Source of the DNA: Actinomycetes bacterium
Lineage (GTDB): Bacteria; Actinomycetota; Humimicrobiia; Humimicrobiales; Humimicrobiaceae
NCBI GenBank assembly: GCA_030609215.1
Contig: JAUWCR010000046.1
Coordinates: 1-8,538 of the forward strand
Direction of reading: 5' to 3'
Length of the DNA: 8,538 nucleotides
A program made the translations under genes and the position numbers. Under the pieces are notes generated by a model. It ran no database searches. It had not been told where the DNA came from and worked only from the letters and a program-made list of their open reading frames with translations. Within the stretch, counting starts at the first letter, position 1; the number at the start of each line of letters is the position of its first letter. This document shows, in pieces, positions 1 to 5,832 of this stretch.

Positions 1-1
1 T

Positions 2-136
2 TATTTGATTCTGGCATTCTTACTTATAATTATTATAATTCCAAAACATATAAATCATTCAAAAAGCTTTGGGGTTAACTTTAAATTTCGAAAGGAAAAA
101 ACAGTTAAAGATCTATTTACTCCAAAAATAAGGTAA
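2..136 (+). CDS. C-terminal end of a membrane protein (partial, 5' end outside window)
   Basis: An open frame runs from the window edge to a TAA at 134-136 and encodes the last 44 residues of a protein whose start lies upstream. It begins with a strongly hydrophobic stretch (LILAFLLIIIIIP) that looks like a final transmembrane helix. A basic tail of about 30 residues follows (KHINHSKSFG, then FRKEKTVKDL), as expected for a cytoplasmic C-terminus. It converges on the glycosyltransferase gene with a 13-bp gap. A membrane lipid enzyme would suit the neighbours, but the fragment has no recognisable catalytic motif, so the function is unknown. That it is a real coding end is itself only moderately supported. 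Confidence 0.45.
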   Translation, partial: YLILAFLLIIIIIPKHINHSKSFGVNFKFRKEKTVKDLFTPKIR

Positions 137-149
137 TACAAAATATACT

Positions 150-1343
150 CTACTCGCTATTATCCTTAACTAGATTCAACTCATTCTCTTCTGAGACATC
201 ATATACTCTACCCTTCCAGCATACACCTTCACCAAATTTTGCCTGCATATATGAATTCATAGAAATTAATGTTATGTATACTATTGCAAAAGGGTGAAAT
301 AATAACATATCAAGTATTCTATTTTTAAATCTGATAGATAATACGATTCTAATTATTAAAATTACAGCAACCTGCATAATATTTAAAAATACTAGGATTT
401 TTGCCCAGTCAAAAATAAAAATACCCATTGGAAGTAATATAAACGGAAATAAAAAAATAATAGAAACTGATAAAATACAAATTGATTGAATCCAGAAATT
501 ATAATTAAAAGCAGCCGAGATTACCTTAGAAAACCCTCTGACAACTTCTTTAAGACTCCTGTACATCCTGCAGTATACATTACTTCTTCCATCAAAAATC
601 ATAAATCTATAACCGCATCTTTTTACCTGTTTTGATATATGTATATCATCTAGAATTTCTCCCTTTACAGATCCATGTCCTCCTATCTTTTCGTATACAT
701 TTCTTTTAAATAACATGAACTGGCCTATGGCTGTACAGAATAGGGGATGCCTGGTTTTTTTGATTAGTCCCAGAGGCACAAAGCAAAGAATAGCAAAATT
801 AATAAAAGTAATAGTCATACGTTCATGAAAAGTTACTTTTATCTGTTTGGGATATACAGAAATAGCATCCAATCCATTGCATATAAGAGAAGCTAGAGCA
901 GAAGATATTGAATCAGGAAAGTGAAGTGTATCTGCATCAACAAATACAAGGTAGTTACCCTTTGCATTCTCTGATAGCTGATGGCATGCATAGCTTTTCC
1001 CAAGCCATCCAGCTTTTAGCGGTTTTCCTACTATTAGCTTTACTTTTCTGTCTTTAGATGCAAATTCCTCTACTACATTTGCTGTTTTATCTTTTGAGTT
1101 ATCATCTAAGACCAGTATCTCTATGTTTGGATAGTCCTGTTTTGTAAGGGATCTTAAGCACCTGTATATATTCTTTTCTTCATTTCTTGCTGGTATTAGG
1201 ACTGATACTAGAGGGGGACTGTCTATTATATTTTTGGGTAGTTTGTAGTTTTTTGTGTTTTTAAATATTATGTTGTTTGCTATAAAGTTTATAAGTATTG
1301 CTATAAGAATAGCTAGTATTATGTATTGGTGTAGTAAAAACAT
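150..1343 (-). CDS. Membrane-anchored family 2 glycosyltransferase (CrtQ/CruC-like)
   Basis: The 397-residue protein has an N-terminal transmembrane helix (about 7-25) and a GT-A fold GT2 domain (about 45-275). Three or so transmembrane helices follow, at about 283-310, 315-338 and 345-362. Visible GT2 motifs are VSVLIPARNEE (46-56), the LDDNSKD loop (79-85), the metal/nucleotide-sugar DAD motif (136-138, in VFVDADT), LDD supplying the likely catalytic base (231-233), and a basic RMYRS segment (259-263). The GWLGKSYAC segment (112-120) and the C-terminal FGEGVCWKGRVYD (370-382) resemble carotenoid and lipid glycosyltransferases such as CrtQ and CruC. It probably transfers a sugar to a lipid-type acceptor at the inner membrane face; the acceptor cannot be read from sequence. 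The ATG at 1341-1343 has no clear Shine-Dalgarno. It lies 72 bp downstream of the gpsA-like gene on the same strand. Confidence 0.85.
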   Translation of the reverse strand: MFLLHQYIILAILIAILINFIANNIIFKNTKNYKLPKNIIDSPPLVSVLIPARNEEKNIYRCLRSLTKQDYPNIEILVLDDNSKDKTANVVEEFASKDRKVKLIVGKPLKAGWLGKSYACHQLSENAKGNYLVFVDADTLHFPDSISSALASLICNGLDAISVYPKQIKVTFHERMTITFINFAILCFVPLGLIKKTRHPLFCTAIGQFMLFKRNVYEKIGGHGSVKGEILDDIHISKQVKRCGYRFMIFDGRSNVYCRMYRSLKEVVRGFSKVISAAFNYNFWIQSICILSVSIIFLFPFILLPMGIFIFDWAKILVFLNIMQVAVILIIRIVLSIRFKNRILDMLLFHPFAIVYITLISMNSYMQAKFGEGVCWKGRVYDVSEENELNLVKDNSE

Positions 1344-1415
1344 TATACTTTTACTAAAAAATTGTAAAAAAGGACGACTTCATCGTAACATATTTAACTA
1401 TATTTTTCTTGATAA

Positions 1416-2462
1416 TTAGAAATAATCTTTAACGAGATTTTTTAATTCCAGGTCAGGGTTATAGTTTTTAAAAATAATATTATTTAGGCTATTTAAAAGG
1501 GGAAGCTCTTTTAATAAATTTTTATCCAGTTGGTCAAGCCATTTAATAGCAAGATTTAATGTATTGTATCCTTCACCAATCTCTCCATCATCATACATCA
1601 TTTGATATGCTTCTTTTGGTTTTATTTTTTTTCCAATCAATTCTCCCAATCTCCTGTTTCTCCCAGATTGAGCTGTAACATATAAATCGCCAATACCGGC
1701 AAGGTCAAATACTGTATTTTTATTTCCAACTATCCTGTATACAATTTTTGACATCTCTATAATGCCCTGATTAAAAAGAATGGAATTAAAATTATGATAC
1801 ATTCCCTCTCTGGTTGATTTATATAAACCATCACAAATTCCTGGAGCTATTGCATAGATATTCTTTAACGCAGAGCATATTTCTACACCAGAAACATCGG
1901 TAGAGGTTAAGACTCTATAATAATCGGTTGAGAATAATTTTGCCAGTTTTTTAATTTCACTAGAATTTATCCCATATATACTTAAAGATGGTATATGATC
2001 AGCTAACTCTACTGCCTTGACAGGACCACCAACAGATGCCCATTTGAATTTTTTTCGCGGAAATTTTTCTTCAAACAGTTCCTTCGCAGTGCTGCTTAAT
2101 TGTTTTACTTTTCCGTTATGATATATAAATCCTTTTGTAAGGGTAAAGAAAATATAATCTTCTTTGATGTCTTTAATACTTTCAAGAAGCTTTTTAAATA
2201 CTGGTAGAAATCCTTCACTTGAAATGCCGATAAATATTATATTTCTATCAATTATTGATTTTTTTAAATCTTTGGAATGATACAAATTTACATTTTTATG
2301 GAGTAGTTTTTTTAGTTTTGGGTGTTTTCCTTTAATACAACTATTAATTATATTATCATCCAGCCATGTTCCCCACAAATTTACATCAAAGCCATTTTCT
2401 GCCAGGGGGAAGGTAATAGCACTACCCATATATCCTGCACCTAAAACTGCAATTTTTTTCAT
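1416..2462 (-). CDS. gpsA: NAD(P)-dependent glycerol-3-phosphate dehydrogenase (GpsA-like)
   Basis: This 348-residue protein matches the GpsA family in length and motif order. GpsA reduces dihydroxyacetone phosphate to sn-glycerol-3-phosphate, the phospholipid backbone precursor, in the cytoplasm. The N-terminal Rossmann fold carries GAGYMG (8-13), with the second strand ending in LWGT. Further motifs are TLTKGF with substrate-site Lys110, GGPVKAVEL (145-153), and SALKN with the likely catalytic Lys200. AGIGDLYVTAQSGRNRRLG (255-273) contains Asp259 and the Asn269-Arg270 pair, and Glu297-Gly298 corresponds to the family's late EG motif. The nucleotide loop reads GYMG where most GpsA proteins have GxWG, so this is a divergent member. 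AGGAG lies 6 nt before the ATG. The GNAT gene upstream and glycosyltransferase downstream are on the same strand with gaps of 83 and 72 bp. Confidence 0.86.
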   Translation of the reverse strand: MKKIAVLGAGYMGSAITFPLAENGFDVNLWGTWLDDNIINSCIKGKHPKLKKLLHKNVNLYHSKDLKKSIIDRNIIFIGISSEGFLPVFKKLLESIKDIKEDYIFFTLTKGFIYHNGKVKQLSSTAKELFEEKFPRKKFKWASVGGPVKAVELADHIPSLSIYGINSSEIKKLAKLFSTDYYRVLTSTDVSGVEICSALKNIYAIAPGICDGLYKSTREGMYHNFNSILFNQGIIEMSKIVYRIVGNKNTVFDLAGIGDLYVTAQSGRNRRLGELIGKKIKPKEAYQMMYDDGEIGEGYNTLNLAIKWLDQLDKNLLKELPLLNSLNNIIFKNYNPDLELKNLVKDYF

Positions 2463-2545
2463 ATTTATCTCCTGGTATTATTATAATTATATAGTTACTG
2501 CAATATACTTATTTTTATAATTTCTATATCATTATATTTCTAAAC

Positions 2546-3145
2546 TTAATTTTGTAATTTTATTTCCATAATAGCTTCTTCTGAAAAACCAGCTCTTCTG
2601 GTTAAAAAGTAATATTTTTTTATTTTTTTTACAGAAAAACCAATTTTCTCGTAAAGTTTTTTGGCTCTTGGATTTGTGTCTACAACTTCAAGCCTTGCTG
2701 TTTTAAAACCTTGCTTCTTTGCATAGTCTAAGAAATTTTTTATTAATTTTGTGCCAATACCACTGTCTCTTATTGATTTTTCAACAGCAAAATAATTAAT
2801 TCTTACCTCTTCTTTTTTTAACTTGGGTGAATCAATTCTAAACAAGAACCAGATAAAAAATGATTTTAAAAAATTGAATTTTTTATTTATATTTGAGAAA
2901 TTCATTTTTAAGAACTCATTATTTAGATAGTGGATTCCTAAAAAACCAACAACCTTTCCTTTAGATATTGCAAAAAATCCTAATTCTGGATTTATCGATC
3001 TTTCCAAAATTAGTATTGCTTTATCCTTTGGTCTAATAATACAGTTAATTTTTCTCCCAAAAGCCTCATAAATAATTTCAGCTGTCTGATGGTAAAGATG
3101 CTCAGGCAGCTCTTTTATTATTTTTATTTCAGTTCTCGCATCCAT
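2546..3145 (-). CDS. GNAT-family N-acetyltransferase
   Basis: The 199-residue protein shows the GNAT fold. Strand beta4 (RINYFAV, 115-121) leads into the acetyl-CoA pyrophosphate-binding motif RDSGIG (126-131) and helix TKLIKNFLDYAKKQGF. This is followed by ARLEVVDTNPRAKKLYEKIGF (150-170), in which Tyr165 is the usual general-acid position. Residues about 80-112 are a hydrophobic/basic insertion (FLKSFFIWFLFR at 92-103), seen in a GNAT subgroup of similar length. The acceptor substrate (small molecule or protein amine) cannot be deduced. No convincing Shine-Dalgarno precedes the ATG; the start is chosen because the N-terminus reads straight into the fold. It would be the first gene of the minus-strand set GNAT-gpsA-GT2. 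Confidence 0.82.
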   Translation of the reverse strand: MDARTEIKIIKELPEHLYHQTAEIIYEAFGRKINCIIRPKDKAILILERSINPELGFFAISKGKVVGFLGIHYLNNEFLKMNFSNINKKFNFLKSFFIWFLFRIDSPKLKKEEVRINYFAVEKSIRDSGIGTKLIKNFLDYAKKQGFKTARLEVVDTNPRAKKLYEKIGFSVKKIKKYYFLTRRAGFSEEAIMEIKLQN

Positions 3146-3208
3146 GTTGTGTTTAAATGTTTAAAGGCTTAAAGTCCAATGGCTATCGGCTATTTTATAT
3201 TTTAGTTA

Positions 3209-3237
3209 ATTATACATAAATTTTCTCTTAATTTAAT
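3209..3237 (-). promoter_or_regulatory. Weak candidate promoter for the GNAT-gpsA-GT2 strand
   Basis: On the minus strand a perfect TATAAT (3209-3214) is preceded at 17 bp by ATTAAA (3232-3237), a poor -35 match. It would start transcription about 55 nt upstream of the GNAT ATG. The region is very AT-rich, so a chance -10 is likely. Confidence 0.25.
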
Positions 3238-3316
3238 TAAAAATCTATAATAGTGACCATTAAAAATAATCTTAATAATTCAATTTAAAATTTTATTCAT
3301 TAGTAGTTATAATTAA

Positions 3317-3361
3317 TTGCCAGGAAAACCCCGCCTGCTTGCGGCAGGGATGAATTGGCAA
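3317..3361. repeat. GC-rich nested hairpin
   Basis: TTGCCA (3317-3322) and TGGCAA (3356-3361) form an outer 6-bp stem. Inside, CCTGC (3334-3338) pairs with GCAGG (3344-3348) around a 5-nt loop; CCGC/GCGG (3331-3334 with 3341-3344) is an alternative pairing. The block CCCCGCCTGCTTGCGGCAGGG is far richer in G+C than its surroundings. It could be the left-end hairpin of the adjacent IS200/IS605-type remnant, or a separate dispersed palindromic repeat. Only one copy is present in this window, so the choice stays open. Confidence 0.5.
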
Positions 3362-3412
3362 CAAAATCACTTGAGATTCAATGAATGTTTTAGTAAACTA
3401 TATAATAGTTGA

Positions 3413-3526
3413 CTGCTCTGGTCTAAGTACCAAAAAAGTTCTACCGAAGGGCATACGGAAAGTAACGCTTGTGGAGATATGAGCAGCCATTAGGCACTCA
3501 GCCCAAGAAAAAGAATGTTTAGATAA
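3413..3526 (+). pseudogene. tnpB C-terminal remnant
   Basis: Between a TGA at 3410-3412 and a TAG at 3491-3493 the frame encodes about 26 residues, including STEGHTESNACGDMSS (3440-3487). The GHTE...NACG pattern is characteristic of the C-terminal tail of many TnpB proteins, after the zinc ribbon. The same frame continues past the TAG as ALSPRKRMFR to a second stop (TAA, 3524-3526). The zinc ribbon and RuvC domain are missing and stops interrupt all three frames upstream, so it is non-coding now. The identification rests on recall of the family tail motif, not on a search. Confidence 0.5.
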
Positions 3527-3537
3527 CTAAGCAGAAG

Positions 3538-3557
3538 CCATAGGGCTTGCCCCGTGG
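3538..3557 (+). ncRNA. Terminal hairpin of the IS right end / possible omegaRNA 3' scaffold
   Basis: CCAT-A-GGGC-TT-GCCC-C-GTGG folds into a stem with one A-C mismatch and one G-T pair, closed by a C-UU-G tetraloop. The flanks (GAAGC before it, GAGAGTCACTTA after it) resemble the right-end structures that follow tnpB in IS605-family elements. In active elements this hairpin is part of the right end, and the guide-RNA scaffold extends to the transposon boundary with the guide just beyond. The boundary here would be near 3568. Whether any RNA is made is unknown. Confidence 0.4.
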
Positions 3558-3692
3558 AGAGTCACTTACTATTTGATGTAAAGTGATTAAAATAAAAAAC
3601 AATTAATCGAGTAATTAAATAAGTTAAATAATAAGTACAGCAGTAATAAATATAAAAAGATATTACGATAGATTAAGGAGAGAAGGGTAAAT

Positions 3693-4073
3693 ATGTTTAA
3701 AAAGCTGATTCCGAATTTGATGGTAGAGGATGTAAATTATACTGTAGATTATTATGAAAACATATTGGGCTGTTTTGAATTGATTGCAACTGACCCCAAG
3801 GAAGGTAAATTTGATTGGGCAATGATGAGGAGTGAAGAAGCTGATATAATGTTTCAATCAAGAGAGAGTCTTGGTGGTGTAATTCCAGATTTTAAAAATA
3901 AGGAAATTGGAGCTACGTTAGTAATTTATATTGAAGTAGATAATGTAGAAGAACTATACAATCTAATCAAGAATAAAGTTGATGTTATTGAAGAATTAAA
4001 TACAACTTCTTACGGGATGAAGGAATTTTTGGTTAGAGATTGCAATGGATATATATTAGTATTTGCACAATAA
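3693..4073 (+). CDS. VOC superfamily protein (glyoxalase/bleomycin-resistance fold)
   Basis: The 126-residue protein has the length and pattern of a single VOC module made of two beta-alpha-beta-beta-beta halves. The first half has IPNLMVEDVNYTVDYYENI (6-24), followed by a DWAMMRS strand (41-47). The second half has TLVIYIEVDNVEELYNLIK (75-93) and ends with GMKEFLVRDCNGYILVFAQ (108-126). The closing GYILVF matches the family's last strand, but the usual Glu metal ligand there (as in GYxxEF) is Val. This argues against a classical glyoxalase I and for a binding, resistance-like or other VOC role. Sequence AGGAGAG, about 10 nt before the ATG, serves as ribosome binding site. It lies about 125 bp downstream of the IS remnant and no partner gene is obvious. 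Confidence 0.8.
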   Translation: MFKKLIPNLMVEDVNYTVDYYENILGCFELIATDPKEGKFDWAMMRSEEADIMFQSRESLGGVIPDFKNKEIGATLVIYIEVDNVEELYNLIKNKVDVIEELNTTSYGMKEFLVRDCNGYILVFAQ

Positions 4074-4102
4074 TAAAATATTTATATTTGTTTTTTATTG
4101 TG
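4066..4102 (+). terminator. Weak AT-rich hairpin after the VOC gene
   Basis: CACAATAA (4066-4073, which includes the stop codon) pairs perfectly with TTATTGTG (4095-4102). A few more A-T pairs extend the stem inward past a T-T mismatch. The loop is AT-rich and there is no clear T tract after the stem, so it may be a poor terminator or an mRNA 3'-end stabiliser rather than a strong stop. Confidence 0.3.
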
Positions 4103-4205
4103 ATAACTGATGATTGTATGCCACGCGGTATTTTTAAATTAAAAAATGTTAGATAAGTTTTTATATATTGGTTTTGTATTTATTTACTAATTTAATATAA
4201 GGTTT

Positions 4206-4211
4206 AGGTGA
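4206..4211 (+). promoter_or_regulatory. Ribosome binding site that sets the aminopeptidase start
   Basis: AGGTGA, a match to the right half of the AAGGAGGTGAT anti-SD complement, ends 8 nt before the ATG at 4220. The in-frame GTG at 4208 lies inside this site. Use of the ATG at 4220 is therefore favoured over the longer frame that starts four codons earlier. Confidence 0.6.
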
Positions 4212-4219
4212 TAATATTT

Positions 4220-5332
4220 ATGGACTCAAGAATACAAAAATTAGCTAAAATTCTTATAAATTACTCGTGTAAAATTAAGAAGGGCGAGAAAGTTTTAATT
4301 GAGTGTATTGGTGATACTGCACTCAAACTTGTAGGGGAACTTATAAAAGAAATATATAAGGCTAGAGGAGTACCGTTTGTAACATTAAAGAATTATACTA
4401 TATTAAGGGAGCTCTTAAAAAACTCAAGCATTGATCAGTTAAAGTTGGTAGCTGATTATGAACTGGGGCGTATTAAGGATATGGATGCTTTTGTAGGCAT
4501 AAGGGCAAGTGATAATGTAAATGAGATGAGCGATGTGCTGCCTGCAAATATGAATGCATATATGAAATATTACTTAGGCGTAGTCAGTGAGGAAAGAGTA
4601 AATAATACAAAATGGGTAGTTCTAAGATATCCTAATAATTCCATGGCTCAACTTGCAGGCTCAAGCCTGGAAGCCTTTGAAGATTTTTATTTTAATGTTT
4701 GTAATCTGAATTACGCTAAAATGTCTAAAGCTATGGATAACCTGGTGGAACTTATGAATAAAACTGACAGGGTGAATATAAAGGGGAAAGGTACCGATTT
4801 AACTTTCTCTATTAAAGATATTCCATCAATAAAGTGTGCAGGAGAATATAATATACCTGATGGTGAGGTTTTTACAGCTCCAGTAAGGGATTCTATAAAT
4901 GGTAAAATATTATTTAATACACCTGCTGTATACCAGGGTATTACCTATGAAAATATTAAATTAGAAATTAAAGATGGAAAGGTTGTTAAAGCTGAAGCCA
5001 ACCATACAGAAAGAATTAATAAAGTCTTTGATACTGATGAGGGTGCAAGATATACAGGAGAATTTGCATTAGGTGTAAACCCATATATATTATCACCTAT
5101 GAAAGATGGATTGTTTGATGAAAAAATAATGGGAAGCTTCCATTTTGCATTTGGAAAATGTTATGAAGAAGCGTCTAATGTAAATAAATCGGCAATACAC
5201 TGGGATCTTGTTTGCATACAGACACCAGAGTATGGAGGAGGGGAAATAATTTTTGATGATATTCTGATAAGAAAAGATGGAAGATTTGTTGTTGAAGAAT
5301 TAAAATGCTTAAACCCAGAAAATTTAAAATAA
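4220..5332 (+). CDS. M29-family metallo-aminopeptidase
   Basis: The 370-residue protein matches the peptidase M29 (thermophilic aminopeptidase; AmpS/AmpT) family, which removes N-terminal residues from peptides with a two-metal centre in a dimeric cytoplasmic enzyme. The N-terminus (MDSRIQKLAKILINYSCKI, then KKGEKVLIE) is typical. The C-terminal metal-binding domain shows IPDGEVFTAP with Glu216, GEFALG with Glu281, SFHFAFG with His308, and SAIHWD with His327 and Asp329. These correspond in order to the five known ligands of the family (two Glu, two His, one Asp), so the enzyme is probably active. It is shorter than the roughly 410-residue founding members, mainly between the two His ligands. 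The start at ATG 4220 is supported by AGGTGA; a GTG at 4208 would add four residues. It is probably a single-gene unit, ending 15 bp from a convergent small gene. Confidence 0.9.
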   Translation: MDSRIQKLAKILINYSCKIKKGEKVLIECIGDTALKLVGELIKEIYKARGVPFVTLKNYTILRELLKNSSIDQLKLVADYELGRIKDMDAFVGIRASDNVNEMSDVLPANMNAYMKYYLGVVSEERVNNTKWVVLRYPNNSMAQLAGSSLEAFEDFYFNVCNLNYAKMSKAMDNLVELMNKTDRVNIKGKGTDLTFSIKDIPSIKCAGEYNIPDGEVFTAPVRDSINGKILFNTPAVYQGITYENIKLEIKDGKVVKAEANHTERINKVFDTDEGARYTGEFALGVNPYILSPMKDGLFDEKIMGSFHFAFGKCYEEASNVNKSAIHWDLVCIQTPEYGGGEIIFDDILIRKDGRFVVEELKCLNPENLK

Positions 5333-5347
5333 AGAGATAGGAAAATA

Positions 5348-5524
5348 TTAAAATATTAATCTTACAAGATATATTATAAAAGTTATAATAAAACCTGCTA
5401 CCAGAATAAAGAAGAGTATTCTTGATACAAGACAGCCTACCCTGGCTGCACCTCTAAAACCAAAAATCCCTGCAATTATGGATAGAACCAGAAGTACTAT
5501 TGCGATTATAAGTAGAGTGGACAT
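5348..5524 (-). CDS. Small DUF1328/YtjA-like membrane protein
   Basis: The minus strand reads ATG at 5522-5524 to TAA at 5348-5350 and encodes 58 residues. Two hydrophobic helices (about 3-20 and 35-55) flank a short basic linker: AGIFGFRGAARVGCLVSRIL at 18-37. The pattern of an A-G-x-x-G-F-x-G turn between two helices, then a second helix beginning ILFFIL, is that of DUF1328 (UPF0391, E. coli YtjA), normally 50-60 residues. The family's role is not established; members are inner-membrane proteins, some linked to stress conditions. No good Shine-Dalgarno is visible (only AGAAAG about 14 nt upstream). It converges on the aminopeptidase gene and stands alone. Confidence 0.72.
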   Translation of the reverse strand: MSTLLIIAIVLLVLSIIAGIFGFRGAARVGCLVSRILFFILVAGFIITFIIYLVRLIF

Positions 5525-5832
5525 AGTAATAAAATTTCTTTCTATAGTGTTTTAAGTTTTATATTATTTATTTAATAAATTTAGTGAAAAATTTAGTTCA
5601 GTAAAATTTATTAAGATGTTTTTAAATATTATCATAAAAAAGAGCTTTTTATTAAAAAATATATAATATTTTTATTAGCTGCAGTGTTTGTAAAATAATT
5701 TTATAGTACTATATTATCAATACTGCAAGACATAATATAGAATAGAAATAGAATAGAAAAATTTAATTTCTATATTTTTAGTGGGATTAGCGGAAATAGG
5801 TATTAAGATATTATTTTGGAAGGGGGAATATT
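5525..5832. other. AT-rich spacer between two divergently transcribed genes
   Basis: This 308-bp spacer separates the DUF1328-like gene (leftward) from the helical membrane protein gene (rightward), so it must hold the start regions of both. It is very AT-rich, with no open frame that looks coding and no long inverted repeat. The only site worth naming is the candidate promoter at 5688-5717; the ribosome binding site AGGGGG is at 5821-5826. Confidence 0.6.
5688..5717 (+). promoter_or_regulatory. Candidate promoter of the helical membrane protein gene
   Basis: TTGTAA (5688-5693) and TATTAT (5712-5717) are separated by 18 bp, a plausible sigma70-type pair. A transcript starting from it would have a leader of about 110 nt before the GTG start. 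The base composition makes chance matches likely. Confidence 0.3.

Larger units (their letters stand above)
3317..3568 (+). mobile_element. Decayed IS200/IS605 (IS1341-type) element, 3' part
   Basis: This stretch is distinctly richer in G+C than the flanking spacer and carries, in order, a nested hairpin, a broken frame with a TnpB C-terminal signature, and a terminal hairpin. IS200/IS605 elements have subterminal hairpins rather than inverted repeats, and the tnpB 3' end overlaps the right end. That arrangement matches what is seen here. No TnpA (HUH/Y1 transposase) frame and no TnpB RuvC domain remain, so the element cannot move itself. The left boundary is a guess: it may be an internally deleted, MITE-like derivative about 250 bp long, or only a right-end fragment. 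Confidence 0.45.

Noticed and set aside
1344..1415. Possible minus-strand terminator between gpsA and the glycosyltransferase (ACGA/TCGT hairpin followed by a T6 run)
   Set aside because: The stem is only 4 bp with no G+C-rich extension, too weak to call. It would also split genes that may be co-transcribed.
3317..3384. Frame at 3319-3384 reading CGRDELATKSLEIQ as a TnpB zinc-ribbon remnant
   Set aside because: Only one Cys is present, it lies in a different frame from the GHTE...NACG stretch and it runs through the hairpin. It could be a decayed TnpB piece, but the match is too loose to annotate.
3146..3692. CRISPR array or tRNA in the gene-free gap
   Set aside because: No regularly spaced repeat and no cloverleaf-like sequence with CCA-side acceptor pairing is visible. 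The structured parts fit an IS200/IS605 remnant better.
3663..3857. Minus-strand open frame of 64 codons opposite the VOC gene start
   Set aside because: It is antisense to a well-supported VOC gene, has no ribosome binding site and has no recognisable domain.
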